Source of the DNA: Microcaldota archaeon
GTDB lineage: Archaea; Micrarchaeota; Micrarchaeia; Micrarchaeales; Micrarchaeaceae
NCBI GenBank assembly: GCA_027317945.1
Contig: DAHVQB010000009.1
Location: forward strand, 1-64,000
DNA: 64,000 nucleotides
Direction: 5' to 3'
The notes beneath the pieces are model-generated. The model saw nothing but the letters and a program-made list of their open reading frames with translations. It did no database searches and was not told the DNA's origin. The stretch's first letter is position 1, and each line of letters starts with the position of its first letter. The translations under genes were made by a program, and so were the position numbers. Shown here piece after piece: positions 55,726 to 64,000 of this stretch.

Positions 55726-57462
55726 ATGAGCAACAAGATATTGGCTGACATATTCGATGAGATAGCAGACCTAATCAGCGTCGATGAGACACCTGACTCA
55801 AGGTTCGAGGTCAGGGCGTACAAGAAGGCCGCTTTGGCTATAGGGGCGCTGCAGGAGCCGATAGAGCAGATGTACGCCGCTGGCGGCCATGATGCACTAA
55901 TGACGATTCCCGGCGTTGGCAAGGGCCTGGCTGATAAGATAGAGGAATACGTAAATACAGGCAAGATATCTAGGCTCGAAAAGCTCAAGCTCAAATATCC
56001 AATACAGATGGCAGATCTGACTTCGGTGCAGGGGCTTGGCCCTAAAACTGCAGTCGCGCTGTACAGGGCCCTTGGCGTAAGGAACATAGAGGACCTTAAG
56101 AAGGCCGTGCAATCCCATAAAGTAAGGGATCTGCCTGGATTCGGGGCCAAACGCGAGGAACTGCTTGAGGCTGGGCTACAAATGAGGGAGTCAAGCAAAG
56201 GAAGGCTGCTCCTGGGCGACGCCGTGCCAGAGGCAGAAGGGATAGTAAGCGCGCTGTCAAAAAGCGGACTTGTGGACAAAGTGCTTATAGCGGGCTCCGC
56301 AAGGCGCATGAGGGATACCGTAGGCGACATAGACATATTGGCTACGTCAAACGCTCCATCCAAGGTGATGGACTTCTTCGCCAAGCTGCCTGCAGTAGAG
56401 CGCATAATAGTGAGCGGCCCAACAAAGACCACCGTCTGGCTTAAGGTGGGGTTGAGCTGCGACCTCAGGGTGATAGAGCCGGATAGCTTCGGGGCTGCCC
56501 TGCAATACTTCACTGGAAGCAAAGACCACAATGTGCAGGTCAGGCAGATAGCGGTGAAGAAGGGATACAAGCTCAATGAATACGGCCTATTCGATAAGAA
56601 AGACAAGCTCGTATCAAGCAAGGACGAGGCGGACATATACGAAGCGCTTGGCATGCAATTGGTCCCTCCAGAAATGCGGGAAGCGAGGGGCGAAGTGAAG
56701 CTTGCGTTGGAGCACAAGATACCTACTATTGTAGAGTTAGATGACATATTTGGCGATATGCACACGCATACGAAGGAGACCGATGGCACCAACACCATGG
56801 AGGAAATGGCTACCGCAGCCATAAAAGCACATCTCCAATACATTGCGGTTACAAATCACACGAAGAGCCTCAAAGTGGCGCACGGAATGAACGACAAGCA
56901 GTTCATCAGCTTCTTCAAGAAAGTTGACGAGATGAATGAGAAATTGGATGGCAAGCTCAGGATATTCAAAGGCGGTGAGGTGGACATACTGAAGGATGGT
57001 TCATTGGACCTGCAGCCTTCTACCATAAGGCAGATGGACTGCGTGATAGGTTCTGTGCACTCGCTTTTTAAGATGCCGGAGACTGAGATGACCAAGCGCA
57101 TAACAACGGCTTTGGGCACGGGCCTTGTAACAATTCTGGGCCATCCTACCGGCAGAGAGGTAAACGGCAGGGAGCCGTATCAGCTGAATCTCGATAAAGT
57201 TGCAGAATCCGCAGAGGACAATGGTGTTGCGCTGGAGATCGATGCATTTCCTGGCAGGCTCGACCTGAATGACACCAACATAATGTCCGCTTCAAAATAC
57301 AAGGTGAAATTCTCGGTAGATTCTGATTCGCACAGCACAATGCATTTCGGGTTCCTTAAGTATGGCGTTGGCATGGCAAGGAGAGGGTGGCTGACTAAGG
57401 ATAGGGTATTCAATTCGGTAGATGCAAGGCGTATGGAAAAAATGCTCGCCTCACGCAAATAA
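55726..57462 (+). CDS. polX: Family X DNA polymerase with PHP domain (PolX)
   Basis: PolX fills short gaps in base-excision repair. Helix-hairpin-helix motifs (TIPGVGKGLADKIEEYV, about residues 59-75; SVQGLGPKTAVALYRALG, about 99-116) precede the nucleotidyltransferase core, with GSARRMRDTVGDIDIL (about 188-203, two catalytic Asp) and CDLRVI (about 245, third Asp). The C-terminal PHP domain begins DMHTHTKETDG (about 344) and has HPTGRE and DSDSHS, so a 3'-end-processing nuclease is likely. It is 578 residues, the usual length. The large antisense ORF 55701-56843 is a shadow. Confidence 0.94.
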   Translation: MSNKILADIFDEIADLISVDETPDSRFEVRAYKKAALAIGALQEPIEQMYAAGGHDALMTIPGVGKGLADKIEEYVNTGKISRLEKLKLKYPIQMADLTSVQGLGPKTAVALYRALGVRNIEDLKKAVQSHKVRDLPGFGAKREELLEAGLQMRESSKGRLLLGDAVPEAEGIVSALSKSGLVDKVLIAGSARRMRDTVGDIDILATSNAPSKVMDFFAKLPAVERIIVSGPTKTTVWLKVGLSCDLRVIEPDSFGAALQYFTGSKDHNVQVRQIAVKKGYKLNEYGLFDKKDKLVSSKDEADIYEALGMQLVPPEMREARGEVKLALEHKIPTIVELDDIFGDMHTHTKETDGTNTMEEMATAAIKAHLQYIAVTNHTKSLKVAHGMNDKQFISFFKKVDEMNEKLDGKLRIFKGGEVDILKDGSLDLQPSTIRQMDCVIGSVHSLFKMPETEMTKRITTALGTGLVTILGHPTGREVNGREPYQLNLDKVAESAEDNGVALEIDAFPGRLDLNDTNIMSASKYKVKFSVDSDSHSTMHFGFLKYGVGMARRGWLTKDRVFNSVDARRMEKMLASRK

Positions 57463-57498
57463 AAGGCAAGCATAATTTATTAGAAGGGCTGCCGAGCA

Positions 57499-58371
57499 TT
57501 ACCTGCTGTTCTTGCTCAGCTTCTTTTCGTGCTCATGCTTCTCGCCGGTGTTCCTAACGAACGTCTTTATCTGGGCCGTATCCTCAGTTTTTTCCTCTTT
57601 TTTCAGCTTCTCGGCAACGAACGCCCTAATCGAATCGAAATTCCTGTTGTAAAGCACTTTGGAATCATTCTCGCTAACTACCAGATTGGTCTGGCCGTTT
57701 TTGCTCACGGCTTCCATTCTTATAGGTGCACCAACTTGGAATATGTAAGCCTTACCTGCCATCGTCCTTTCTGGAAGTTTCTTGTTTATATAAATGTTCT
57801 CCAGCATAATGCCGATCGCCATCGCATCTTCCAGGGTCCTGTCAGAGCGTTTTGGTGCATGCGCCTTTATCAATTCCTTGAGCGCGTCTTTTTCATTGCT
57901 AGGCACACCGATTGCACATCCAACATCATCGAAGTTTTTGCCTTTTGCCGAATATATCTCTACATTGTCGGAATCAAGCATTATCATGAGCGGTTCGATT
58001 TTTCCATTCGTCCTATTTACGGCGCATAACATGCCTGCCTTATAATATGCCCATGCATAGCCATAGCTGTCGTTTATATGCTGCACCATAGAAACAAGGT
58101 CGTCCCTAAGTGTCTTTATGTCACCCTCTTCAAGATTTGCTGCATTGTCAATGACCATCCTTGCGGCCATGCCTGCAACATCTATTGAGGTGCCTGCCAT
58201 TGATACAACAACATTGCCATCTTTAGAGACGAAGCTCTTTCTTACCTGTTTAGTGTAAACCTCGCTTTCGAATTCATCTACGTTGCTGTATTTTGCAGGA
58301 TAGTAATTGCACATACTGTCTGATACGGATAGTATGCCATCTTTATACGGTATCAATGCTATTAGCGTCAT
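57499..58371 (-). CDS. Proteasome-fold (Ntn hydrolase-like) protein
   Basis: From ATG 58371 the protein reads MTLIALIPYKDGILSVSDSM, the pattern of a proteasome beta subunit start (T-x-x-(G/A)-(h)-x-x-KDG-h-h-h-x-x-D). Loss of the initiator Met would expose Thr as a possible N-terminal nucleophile. Later blocks match too: GNVVVSMAGTSIDVAGMAARMVI and VGCAIGVPSNEKDALKELI followed by RTLEDAMAIGIMLENI. At 290 residues it is longer than a beta subunit (about 200) and has a charged C-terminal tail. A TATA box (ttaaatat, minus strand, about 58403) supports this leaderless start. The ORF to 58533 runs into DP2. Confidence 0.55.
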   Translation of the reverse strand: MTLIALIPYKDGILSVSDSMCNYYPAKYSNVDEFESEVYTKQVRKSFVSKDGNVVVSMAGTSIDVAGMAARMVIDNAANLEEGDIKTLRDDLVSMVQHINDSYGYAWAYYKAGMLCAVNRTNGKIEPLMIMLDSDNVEIYSAKGKNFDDVGCAIGVPSNEKDALKELIKAHAPKRSDRTLEDAMAIGIMLENIYINKKLPERTMAGKAYIFQVGAPIRMEAVSKNGQTNLVVSENDSKVLYNRNFDSIRAFVAEKLKKEEKTEDTAQIKTFVRNTGEKHEHEKKLSKNSR

Positions 58372-58468
58372 ATGCAATACCCATAAGCTATCAAATTCAA
58401 CATATTTAATCCTTATTAGAAGTGCAGAAAGCCGTGTAAATGCTGCATCTGAAGCATATGGCCGTAGT

Positions 58469-61400
58469 TCACATGAACTTTGATAGGTTGAACTGCTTTG
58501 TGCCAAACTCGCCAACGCTGCCAAGCCCGCCAAAAATTTGTTCTATCTCGTCTTTCAGCAAAGCAAGCCTCTGCTTTATATACGGCTCGACATCATACCT
58601 GTCTCCCAAGTTTATTGCCATTCCGAGGTACTTCTCTATGCCGCCCTTGTTTATCGTCAATAATAACTTCCCTTTGCACTTCGTGCACTTTCCTATGAGA
58701 GGCACCCTCCTGTACTTCGCATTGCATGATACGCATCTGAATGTCTGTTTTGAGTAGGAATGAAGGTTGCCCATCAAATCCGGTATGAAGTGGCTCAATA
58801 TAAGCCTTCTGGCAGTGTCAGTTTTGTTCACGCATGCAAGCTTGTCTGCCAGCTTGAACTGCATGTCTACTTTCTCGTGCATTGTCTTCAGTTTAGTGTA
58901 CGTGCTTTTTTTGGGTGCATCACCCAGAACAGTCGGGCTGCTTGCATGGGTGAACCCTACGTCATAAAAGATGTTCTCCTTGTTGAGCCTATCGGAAACT
59001 AGCTCTATGGAAACTTCTCCCGGCGAGGCGTAACTCATCGTCTTCTTGTAAAATTCAAGGCCATATTTTCGTACAACTTCCATGCTGTGCACTTCATCGT
59101 CGACTTCCTCGGGCGCAACATGTACAGTAAGTATCAATGGTGCATCCATAGTGCCGCCAACTGTTGTCGGGAGATACCTCCTAGAGAAGTTTATCAGCAT
59201 ATCCAGAAGCAGCATAACCGTATCCTCATCACCGTCGCAGTTTCTTCTCCTGGCACATATAACGTAAGGATGTGCCAACCCGATGTTCGCATCGGTGAAG
59301 CCTATTATCCTGCCCAAGACCCCTGCAGAAGTGTGCGGGGATAGCGAAACCACAAAATGCCCTACAAGGCCATCTATGGAATCAACGCCGTAAAATGGCT
59401 TCATTTTGTAATAGCGGATCAAGAGCGCGTCGATGAACTTTGCGACATTGAGCATGTAGGCCGCGCCGCCCCTATTGATTATGGTGTCCTGGTGCTTGAG
59501 TTCGACGAGTTGGTCGTCTCGTTCAAGCGGCTTGCCATAGCAATCCGTGGTATACCCAAGTTCCCGCAACTTCTCCACGCTCGTTCCGATCTCTATAGGG
59601 TAAAAATGCGTTATCGGCGCGTCAGTGGCATCGAATCTTGCTGTGCCGTCTTTGAATATATAGACGCCAAACATCCCTCTGAGTATGCCTTTCTCAAGCG
59701 CCTCAGGGAGCTTGTCTAGGCTGGAAAGCCCTTTCACCCCCTTGAATGTCTTCGGCAGGCTTTGCACCCCCAAATTACTTAGCGCCCTTTCAATGCTTGC
59801 CACCAAGTCTACCTTCTTTGGTTCGTGGCCGGATGTCTTGCCGCCGCAACTTTCGCATATCTCCGCCCAACCCTTCCTGTTGCATGTCTTGCAAATCCTC
59901 TCGATCCTTGCCCTGCAGTTGTGCGTGGGGCAGAAGACCAACTCGGTCGCTTCGCCGCCTACTTGGCACACGTATCGCGGCATGTCCGCCTCTATCTTGG
60001 GCACTCCGAAGCGCTTTCTGTCCTCAACGTATGCCTTGTAAATGCTGCGCTCCTTGCCACCGAACTCGCCTACAGGGAATAGTATGTGCGGCGCGGGTTT
60101 CATCAGCCTTTCCCTGGCCTTTTCCGGCCTGCCTATCCTGCCACCCACCCTTGTTGACCTTCTCCTGATGCTGAACGGAGAAACTTTGTTTATGGCTTCG
60201 ATGGTATCCAATGCAGAGTTGTAACCTTCCAATGCCTTGTCACTTCCTATAAAATCCCCATTTGCGTCCAACAGTCCCAATGTCATCACGAGGCTCCTGG
60301 CGCAATCACCCTTTACCAATATGCTTTGTCCGTTGTCAAAATGAGGTATGCAAAGGCGCTCTATAGGCGCCCTTATCTTTTCAATACCACCTTCCATTGG
60401 TCCGAGCTCCAGCGATTCTAGCGAAGCTACATTCTTAACCTTCGAAGCGCTTTTTGCAGCTTCTTTCGCTATGGCGCCCAATTCCCCAATGCTTACGTCC
60501 TGATATTCGTAAGTGAAAAGCGGGTGCATTGGTATGCCATAAGATTTAGACAGCTCCAACGCCTGCCCGAAAGTATTGACCTCTGGCATATCCCCTTTAT
60601 AACCTGCTGCAAGCAGTTCTTCGAACCAGTATTCCTCTACGTAACTTGTGGGTTGCAGCGGCGTGTTGGTTTTCTTGAAGTCACCATACGTGACCAGTAT
60701 GTCGCCCACTGCCAATATCTTAGCTATGTCATCCTTTATCTCGATTGCCTTGGCTGCCGTGTTTACCCTGAATGCCTCGCCAGAAACGAGCTTGACGAAC
60801 GGGCCTTCTATAGAATCAACGGGCATGCCGATGCAGCCCTTCCCGGGCTTCTCTACTTTTAGCTGTGTGCCGGAAGCTATGAACCCTTCTAGCAACAGCA
60901 TGGTGGCCGGGCTGAATCCCTTTGCGGCTATCCCTGTCAGCCTTGACCTTCCATACCTGAGCCTGAAGCTGCCAGGATAATCAGGATATGCAAGCACCGG
61001 TCTTCCGGCTACGAGCTCCTGTAAGAATACTGCTTCCTTCTTTGATTCCACCCTATCGATGGTAGAAGGCATCTTGTCCACTTTTATCAGGTTATTCAAC
61101 CATGTCCAGTTCAAGTCCACTGCCTTCGTGTACTTCAGTACGCTCTTCGCCTTTTGGGCTATTCCCTCGCAAAGCACCAGGCCGACACCTCCGCGTATCT
61201 TATTAGTTATCATTTGGGGCTTCCCATTAGCGTCCAAGCGCTTCACATTCCTGTGTATGCCTATTTCCATGTCTTCTGTCGGAACCCCGTCCACGCATAC
61301 CGGGCAGTTTTGCAGTATTACGCGTATATCATCCTCGCTTGGAAGGTATTGCAGCCTGGCTACCCTAGAATGGTAAAGCATTATCTCTTCAAGATAGCGT

Positions 61401-61921
61401 TCTATCTCCGTCTGCTGCGCCTTGTAAACCCCTATGCCAAGTATCTTCCTTGCATGGTCAGCCAGGGCCACAGAAAGCGCTGCACTCGTGCCGCCCGCAC
61501 CCCTTATGGGTCCAGCATACATAACCGATATATAATCAGAACCATCCTGATTCTTGTGGAGCTCTATGCCCTGCATTCCTTCTGTGGGCGCAACCAGTAT
61601 GCCCTCGGTAAGGACGGACAGCCCTACCCTTACGGCCAATGTCAGCCTTGCCTTTATATTCATATCAAAGCGCGCGTTGGTGCATACCTCTTTAACCATT
61701 GCGAATGAGAGCTCCTGCCTGGACTTGGCATTTTTTGTCCGTATCAAGTCTGCAAGTCCGCTTATGCCTATTATACCTTCTACCCTTGTCGCCAAATCTG
61801 GCGCAGGTTTCACCTCGACATGCAATTCCGGGTCATAACCCTTGCTCCTGGCTTCCTCGGCTACCTTGTAAGCATCGTCAAATTTTTCCGACAGCAGCGC
61901 AAAGTATTCCTTATTATCCAT
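58469..61921 (-). CDS. polC: DNA polymerase D large subunit DP2
   Basis: DP2 is the polymerase subunit of the archaeal replicative PolD. The active site NCDGDEDTVMLLLD (about residue 893) holds the catalytic Asp pair of the double-psi barrel fold. Zinc sites are CPTHNCRARIERICKTC with CESCGG (about 665-700) and CVSCNAKYRR with CTKCKGK near the end. The last residues TKQFNLSKFM form a PIP-like box for PCNA. The reading frame is intein-free. It is 1150 residues from ATG 61921, 10 bases after DP1; ATG 61945 would overlap DP1. Confidence 0.97.
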   Translation of the reverse strand: MDNKEYFALLSEKFDDAYKVAEEARSKGYDPELHVEVKPAPDLATRVEGIIGISGLADLIRTKNAKSRQELSFAMVKEVCTNARFDMNIKARLTLAVRVGLSVLTEGILVAPTEGMQGIELHKNQDGSDYISVMYAGPIRGAGGTSAALSVALADHARKILGIGVYKAQQTEIERYLEEIMLYHSRVARLQYLPSEDDIRVILQNCPVCVDGVPTEDMEIGIHRNVKRLDANGKPQMITNKIRGGVGLVLCEGIAQKAKSVLKYTKAVDLNWTWLNNLIKVDKMPSTIDRVESKKEAVFLQELVAGRPVLAYPDYPGSFRLRYGRSRLTGIAAKGFSPATMLLLEGFIASGTQLKVEKPGKGCIGMPVDSIEGPFVKLVSGEAFRVNTAAKAIEIKDDIAKILAVGDILVTYGDFKKTNTPLQPTSYVEEYWFEELLAAGYKGDMPEVNTFGQALELSKSYGIPMHPLFTYEYQDVSIGELGAIAKEAAKSASKVKNVASLESLELGPMEGGIEKIRAPIERLCIPHFDNGQSILVKGDCARSLVMTLGLLDANGDFIGSDKALEGYNSALDTIEAINKVSPFSIRRRSTRVGGRIGRPEKARERLMKPAPHILFPVGEFGGKERSIYKAYVEDRKRFGVPKIEADMPRYVCQVGGEATELVFCPTHNCRARIERICKTCNRKGWAEICESCGGKTSGHEPKKVDLVASIERALSNLGVQSLPKTFKGVKGLSSLDKLPEALEKGILRGMFGVYIFKDGTARFDATDAPITHFYPIEIGTSVEKLRELGYTTDCYGKPLERDDQLVELKHQDTIINRGGAAYMLNVAKFIDALLIRYYKMKPFYGVDSIDGLVGHFVVSLSPHTSAGVLGRIIGFTDANIGLAHPYVICARRRNCDGDEDTVMLLLDMLINFSRRYLPTTVGGTMDAPLILTVHVAPEEVDDEVHSMEVVRKYGLEFYKKTMSYASPGEVSIELVSDRLNKENIFYDVGFTHASSPTVLGDAPKKSTYTKLKTMHEKVDMQFKLADKLACVNKTDTARRLILSHFIPDLMGNLHSYSKQTFRCVSCNAKYRRVPLIGKCTKCKGKLLLTINKGGIEKYLGMAINLGDRYDVEPYIKQRLALLKDEIEQIFGGLGSVGEFGTKQFNLSKFM

Positions 61922-61931
61922 AAAACACAAC

Positions 61932-63443
61932 CTATAACCCTTCACCGAAGTTTATCGAATTGAATCTATGTGCCTTCATCTCGAATATCGGCATAATGCA
62001 GGGCGATGGGATGTGCCCCTGCCTTATCTGGAAGTCGGTCCTGCCTTGCCATGTGCCGCTGTTTACGACGTCCACGCCATGGTACTCGGTAAGCCCATTC
62101 TTATGTATGTGGCCCATGTGCAGTATGTCGGGCACCTTCTCTATCACCATGTTGTCCTTTTTGCTGGGCACTACTACATTGCCTCCATATATAGGTGACA
62201 AGTGCCTGCGCTTCAAAAGCTCTACCATGGCCTTTTCCGGCTGCGCATAGCTGTTGTTCGGTATGGCGCTTATTACCGAATCCAAGGATGTACCGTGATA
62301 TGAAAGCACATCGAATCCACCTAGCTTCATGTACGCAGGATTTGAAACTATGTGTATGTTGTCCTTCTTGAAGTCCCCTATTATGTCAGCGCCAAGCGGC
62401 GGCTGCGGCTCCGCCCTCTGGACTGCGTCATGATTGCCTGGCAAAACAAAAACATGCACGTAATCAGGGACTGCATCCAGGAGATTGAAAAGTAGTTTGT
62501 ATTGTGCATAGACGTCTTGTATGGCAAGATCCCTATCCTGGTTGGGATAAACCCCTATGCCATCTGCAGCATCACCCGCTATTATCATGTACTTTATTTT
62601 TCCTGCGAGATCCGCGTATTTGTCTACGCTGCCGTTAAGCCACCGCAGCATATAAGAGAAGCTCTTATCCAAGAAAAGTTTGCTGCCAACGTGCACGTCC
62701 GACATGAACGCAATCGCGGTATCTTTTTCAGAAAACTTCTTCTCCTTTATCGGTATGTCCGGCCATACTATCTCGCTGGCCATTATGAATACATTCGATA
62801 CCTTGCCCTTTACCGCTATTACCTCATCATTCGCTATATGCCCCGCTTTCTCAAAAAGCTCCTTCGATCTGGGATTCGAGCCATTCATGAATATTACTTT
62901 GACCTCGCCAGTCTCGTCCTCCATTATCACCATTATGTTGCCGTTTTTTGTGACTATCCTGCTTGTCACAATGCCAACTAGTACTACTTCCCTTCCATTG
63001 GTGAAGCTTTTAGTGGACTCCAGGGTCTTTACAAAACCGTAGACCTTGTTCCTGTTGGTTTCCAGTATCGCGCGCATTTTTTCAAGTCTGTCCTTAAAAT
63101 AATCGACAAAATCGTTCAGGTTACCGCTGGTCTGTTCTGGATTTATAACGTTTATTGCATACTCGGCATCGAACTCCGCGGCCAAAGGGGAAAACCCGGG
63201 TTTCCGCACGACCTCTATCTGCTCAGGGTTCTTTTCACTCATTATGGCTTTCACTACCTCCTTTATTTCATCGGAATCAATGAAGACAGCACCCTGCGCA
63301 GTCTTGTGGCTCTCTATTATCTTGGACACTAATAGGTCTACGTCTATCCCATCAGCCATGGCTCCCTTTGCATCTCCAGAAAGGAATATTCGCGCTTGGG
63401 ACAGTTTTGTAGTGAGCTCCTTGAAGTATGTTTCATCGGACAT
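61932..63443 (-). CDS. polB: DNA polymerase D small subunit DP1
   Basis: DP1 is the proofreading 3'-5' exonuclease subunit, with an Mre11-like phosphoesterase fold. An OB fold (about residues 155-225; VLVGIVTSRIVTKNGNIMVIMEDETG) precedes the nuclease motifs: MSDVHVGS (D-x-H, about 248), AGDAADGIG, LPGNHDAVQ (about 338), SYHGTS, and HMGHIHKNG (about 446). All metal ligands are present, so it should be active. It is 503 residues. Its ATG directly follows the UPF0147 stop, and DP2 follows, so UPF0147-DP1-DP2 form one operon. Confidence 0.97.
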   Translation of the reverse strand: MSDETYFKELTTKLSQARIFLSGDAKGAMADGIDVDLLVSKIIESHKTAQGAVFIDSDEIKEVVKAIMSEKNPEQIEVVRKPGFSPLAAEFDAEYAINVINPEQTSGNLNDFVDYFKDRLEKMRAILETNRNKVYGFVKTLESTKSFTNGREVVLVGIVTSRIVTKNGNIMVIMEDETGEVKVIFMNGSNPRSKELFEKAGHIANDEVIAVKGKVSNVFIMASEIVWPDIPIKEKKFSEKDTAIAFMSDVHVGSKLFLDKSFSYMLRWLNGSVDKYADLAGKIKYMIIAGDAADGIGVYPNQDRDLAIQDVYAQYKLLFNLLDAVPDYVHVFVLPGNHDAVQRAEPQPPLGADIIGDFKKDNIHIVSNPAYMKLGGFDVLSYHGTSLDSVISAIPNNSYAQPEKAMVELLKRRHLSPIYGGNVVVPSKKDNMVIEKVPDILHMGHIHKNGLTEYHGVDVVNSGTWQGRTDFQIRQGHIPSPCIMPIFEMKAHRFNSINFGEGL

Positions 63444-63710
63444 CTAATCCTTTATAGACTCAAGCATGCTCAATATGTTCCACAGCATCGTTCGCGCTTG
63501 CGGCGGCAAGTTTATGTCGTTGCTCACAACATCTATGCTATAAATAGCACCAGCCACCCTGATCGTATACTCCCCTCCTTCGTTCAGCTTCTTCCTGGCT
63601 TCTCCTACGGCGCCCCTTACATTTTTTGGTACCGTGGTGTCACCTATGAGAGAATCCATCTGTCGCGTTATCTGATCTATTAGGGCAGCAACCTTCTTTT
63701 CATCGTCCAT
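63444..63710 (-). CDS. UPF0147 family protein
   Basis: A small conserved archaeal helical protein of unknown role. DTTVPKNVRGAVGEARKKL (about residues 24-42) and VVSNDINLPPQARTMLWNILSMLESI (about 61-86) are the family blocks. It is 88 residues, normal. It is the first gene of the unit with DP1 and DP2; its stop TAG is followed immediately by the DP1 ATG. That tight linkage suggests a replication-related role or simply shared expression. Confidence 0.9.
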   Translation of the reverse strand: MDDEKKVAALIDQITRQMDSLIGDTTVPKNVRGAVGEARKKLNEGGEYTIRVAGAIYSIDVVSNDINLPPQARTMLWNILSMLESIKD

Positions 63711-63818
63711 ACATGCACCCCCTGAATAACTAGTAGACTTACTTAATTCTATACTTATTTAGCCCTATCCTAAATCCCCTTTACCAAATTTATTAACGCC
63801 AAAATACGAAATGTGTAC

Positions 63819-64000
63819 ATGCTATTTATTCGTTGTTGCCCGTATACTCCTGAGCAGATGGCAGATACTGATGACGTTGTAAACCAATTCTCAGGAATGA
63901 TATCGAGAGAGCATGCATCAAGGATTGCGAGAAACCGTAGCGAGCATGCAGCGATTGACGGCAATGGGGCGTACAAAAGCGTAGCAGCGGTAAAGGAAGT
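63819..64000 (+). CDS. Unidentified protein, N-terminal part (runs off the window)
   Basis: The frame from ATG 63819 is open to the end of the window (about 60 residues visible). A TATA-like aatttattaa (about 63787-63796) lies about 26 bases before it, fitting a leaderless start; ATG 63858 (MADTDDVVNQF) is in the same frame and may be the true start. The visible part is hydrophilic and shows no known motif. The minus-strand ORF 63770-63976 overlaps it and is not preferred. Confidence 0.4.
   Translation, partial: MLFIRCCPYTPEQMADTDDVVNQFSGMISREHASRIARNRSEHAAIDGNGAYKSVAAVKE

Noticed and set aside
55701-56843. 380-residue minus-strand ORF antisense to polX
   Set aside because: Composition is Ser/Leu-rich with no motif and it fully mirrors the well-supported PolX gene; it is a codon-bias shadow.
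63770-63976. 68-residue minus-strand ORF at the window end
   Set aside because: The plus-strand frame from 63819 has a well-placed TATA-like element and stays open to the window end, so it is preferred.
3000-64000. tRNA, rRNA or CRISPR array
   Set aside because: I looked in the intergenic gaps (all under 300 bases) and saw no cloverleaf-type block, rRNA-like sequence or regularly spaced repeats; a tRNAscan run would settle it.

Overview
The window is archaeal. It carries both subunits of the archaeal family-D DNA polymerase, topoisomerase VI subunit B, EF-1A, archaeal-type GlyRS and AspRS, Kae1/Bud32, Nop5, FEN1, archaeal MBF1, Alba, uL1-uL10-P1 and UPF0147. TATA boxes lie about 26 bases before probable transcription starts, and GGTG-type ribosome-binding sites are frequent. 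PolD, Alba, split compact genes, many overlapping gene ends and many unrecognised membrane proteins fit a small-genome DPANN lineage, perhaps Micrarchaeota/ARMAN-like. That placement is an inference; no rRNA or tRNA gene was seen to test it.

Layout. 1-160: the 3' end of an IS200/IS605 tnpB with its right-end hairpin. 193-11725: housekeeping and small operons (DUF192 protein, nadM, truD, nop5, glyS, an OGG1-like glycosylase, translin, an HTH regulator with an RpiB-like protein, eS26, a B-box membrane protein, bud32-kae1, pyrE-like). 11784-17979: a surface-modification cluster (radical SAM enzyme, secreted protein, GT2, GT-C membrane glycosyltransferase, carbamoyltransferase). 18136-34677: about 16 genes that look like a type IV secretion or DNA-exchange machine: a VirB2/CedA1-like small protein, six tandem polytopic paralogues sharing one motif (VirB6/CedA-like), two membrane-anchored proteins resembling the N-terminal domain of VirB4, a separate VirB4/HerA motor ATPase, and accessory proteins including a large sequon-rich surface protein. 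34687-38704: top6B, dim2, EF-1A, uS10. 38847-41123: a ferredoxin with two duplicated membrane proteins. 42036-47566: a tandem Alba fusion, aspS, a DHH phosphoesterase, uL1-uL10-P1 and a ferredoxin. 47729-55026: Lhr helicase with its phosphoesterase, site-2 protease, MBF1, FEN1, Hsp20. 55041-64000: a pseudo-transglutaminase-like protein, PolX, a proteasome-fold protein, PolD DP2 and DP1, UPF0147 and a partial gene.

The strongest candidate for an undescribed system is the 18-35 kb locus. Its genes are tightly spaced, several by 4-base ATGA overlaps, and it has at least four promoters. One promoter carries an 18-base perfect palindrome and another a perfect 2 x 16-base tandem repeat. It encodes a pilin-like protein, a probable multi-subunit membrane channel, a motor and surface proteins, but no relaxase or coupling protein is visible. 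A role in DNA exchange or in contact with a host cell is inference.

The second notable signal is a set of short IS200/IS605 right-end (omega-RNA-like) copies. Two stand alone (38741-38796 and 54278-54333), keep paired changes in their stems, and one supplies the ribosome-binding site and start codon of the hsp20 gene. No intergenic gap exceeds 300 bases, and no CRISPR array, tRNA or rRNA gene was found.
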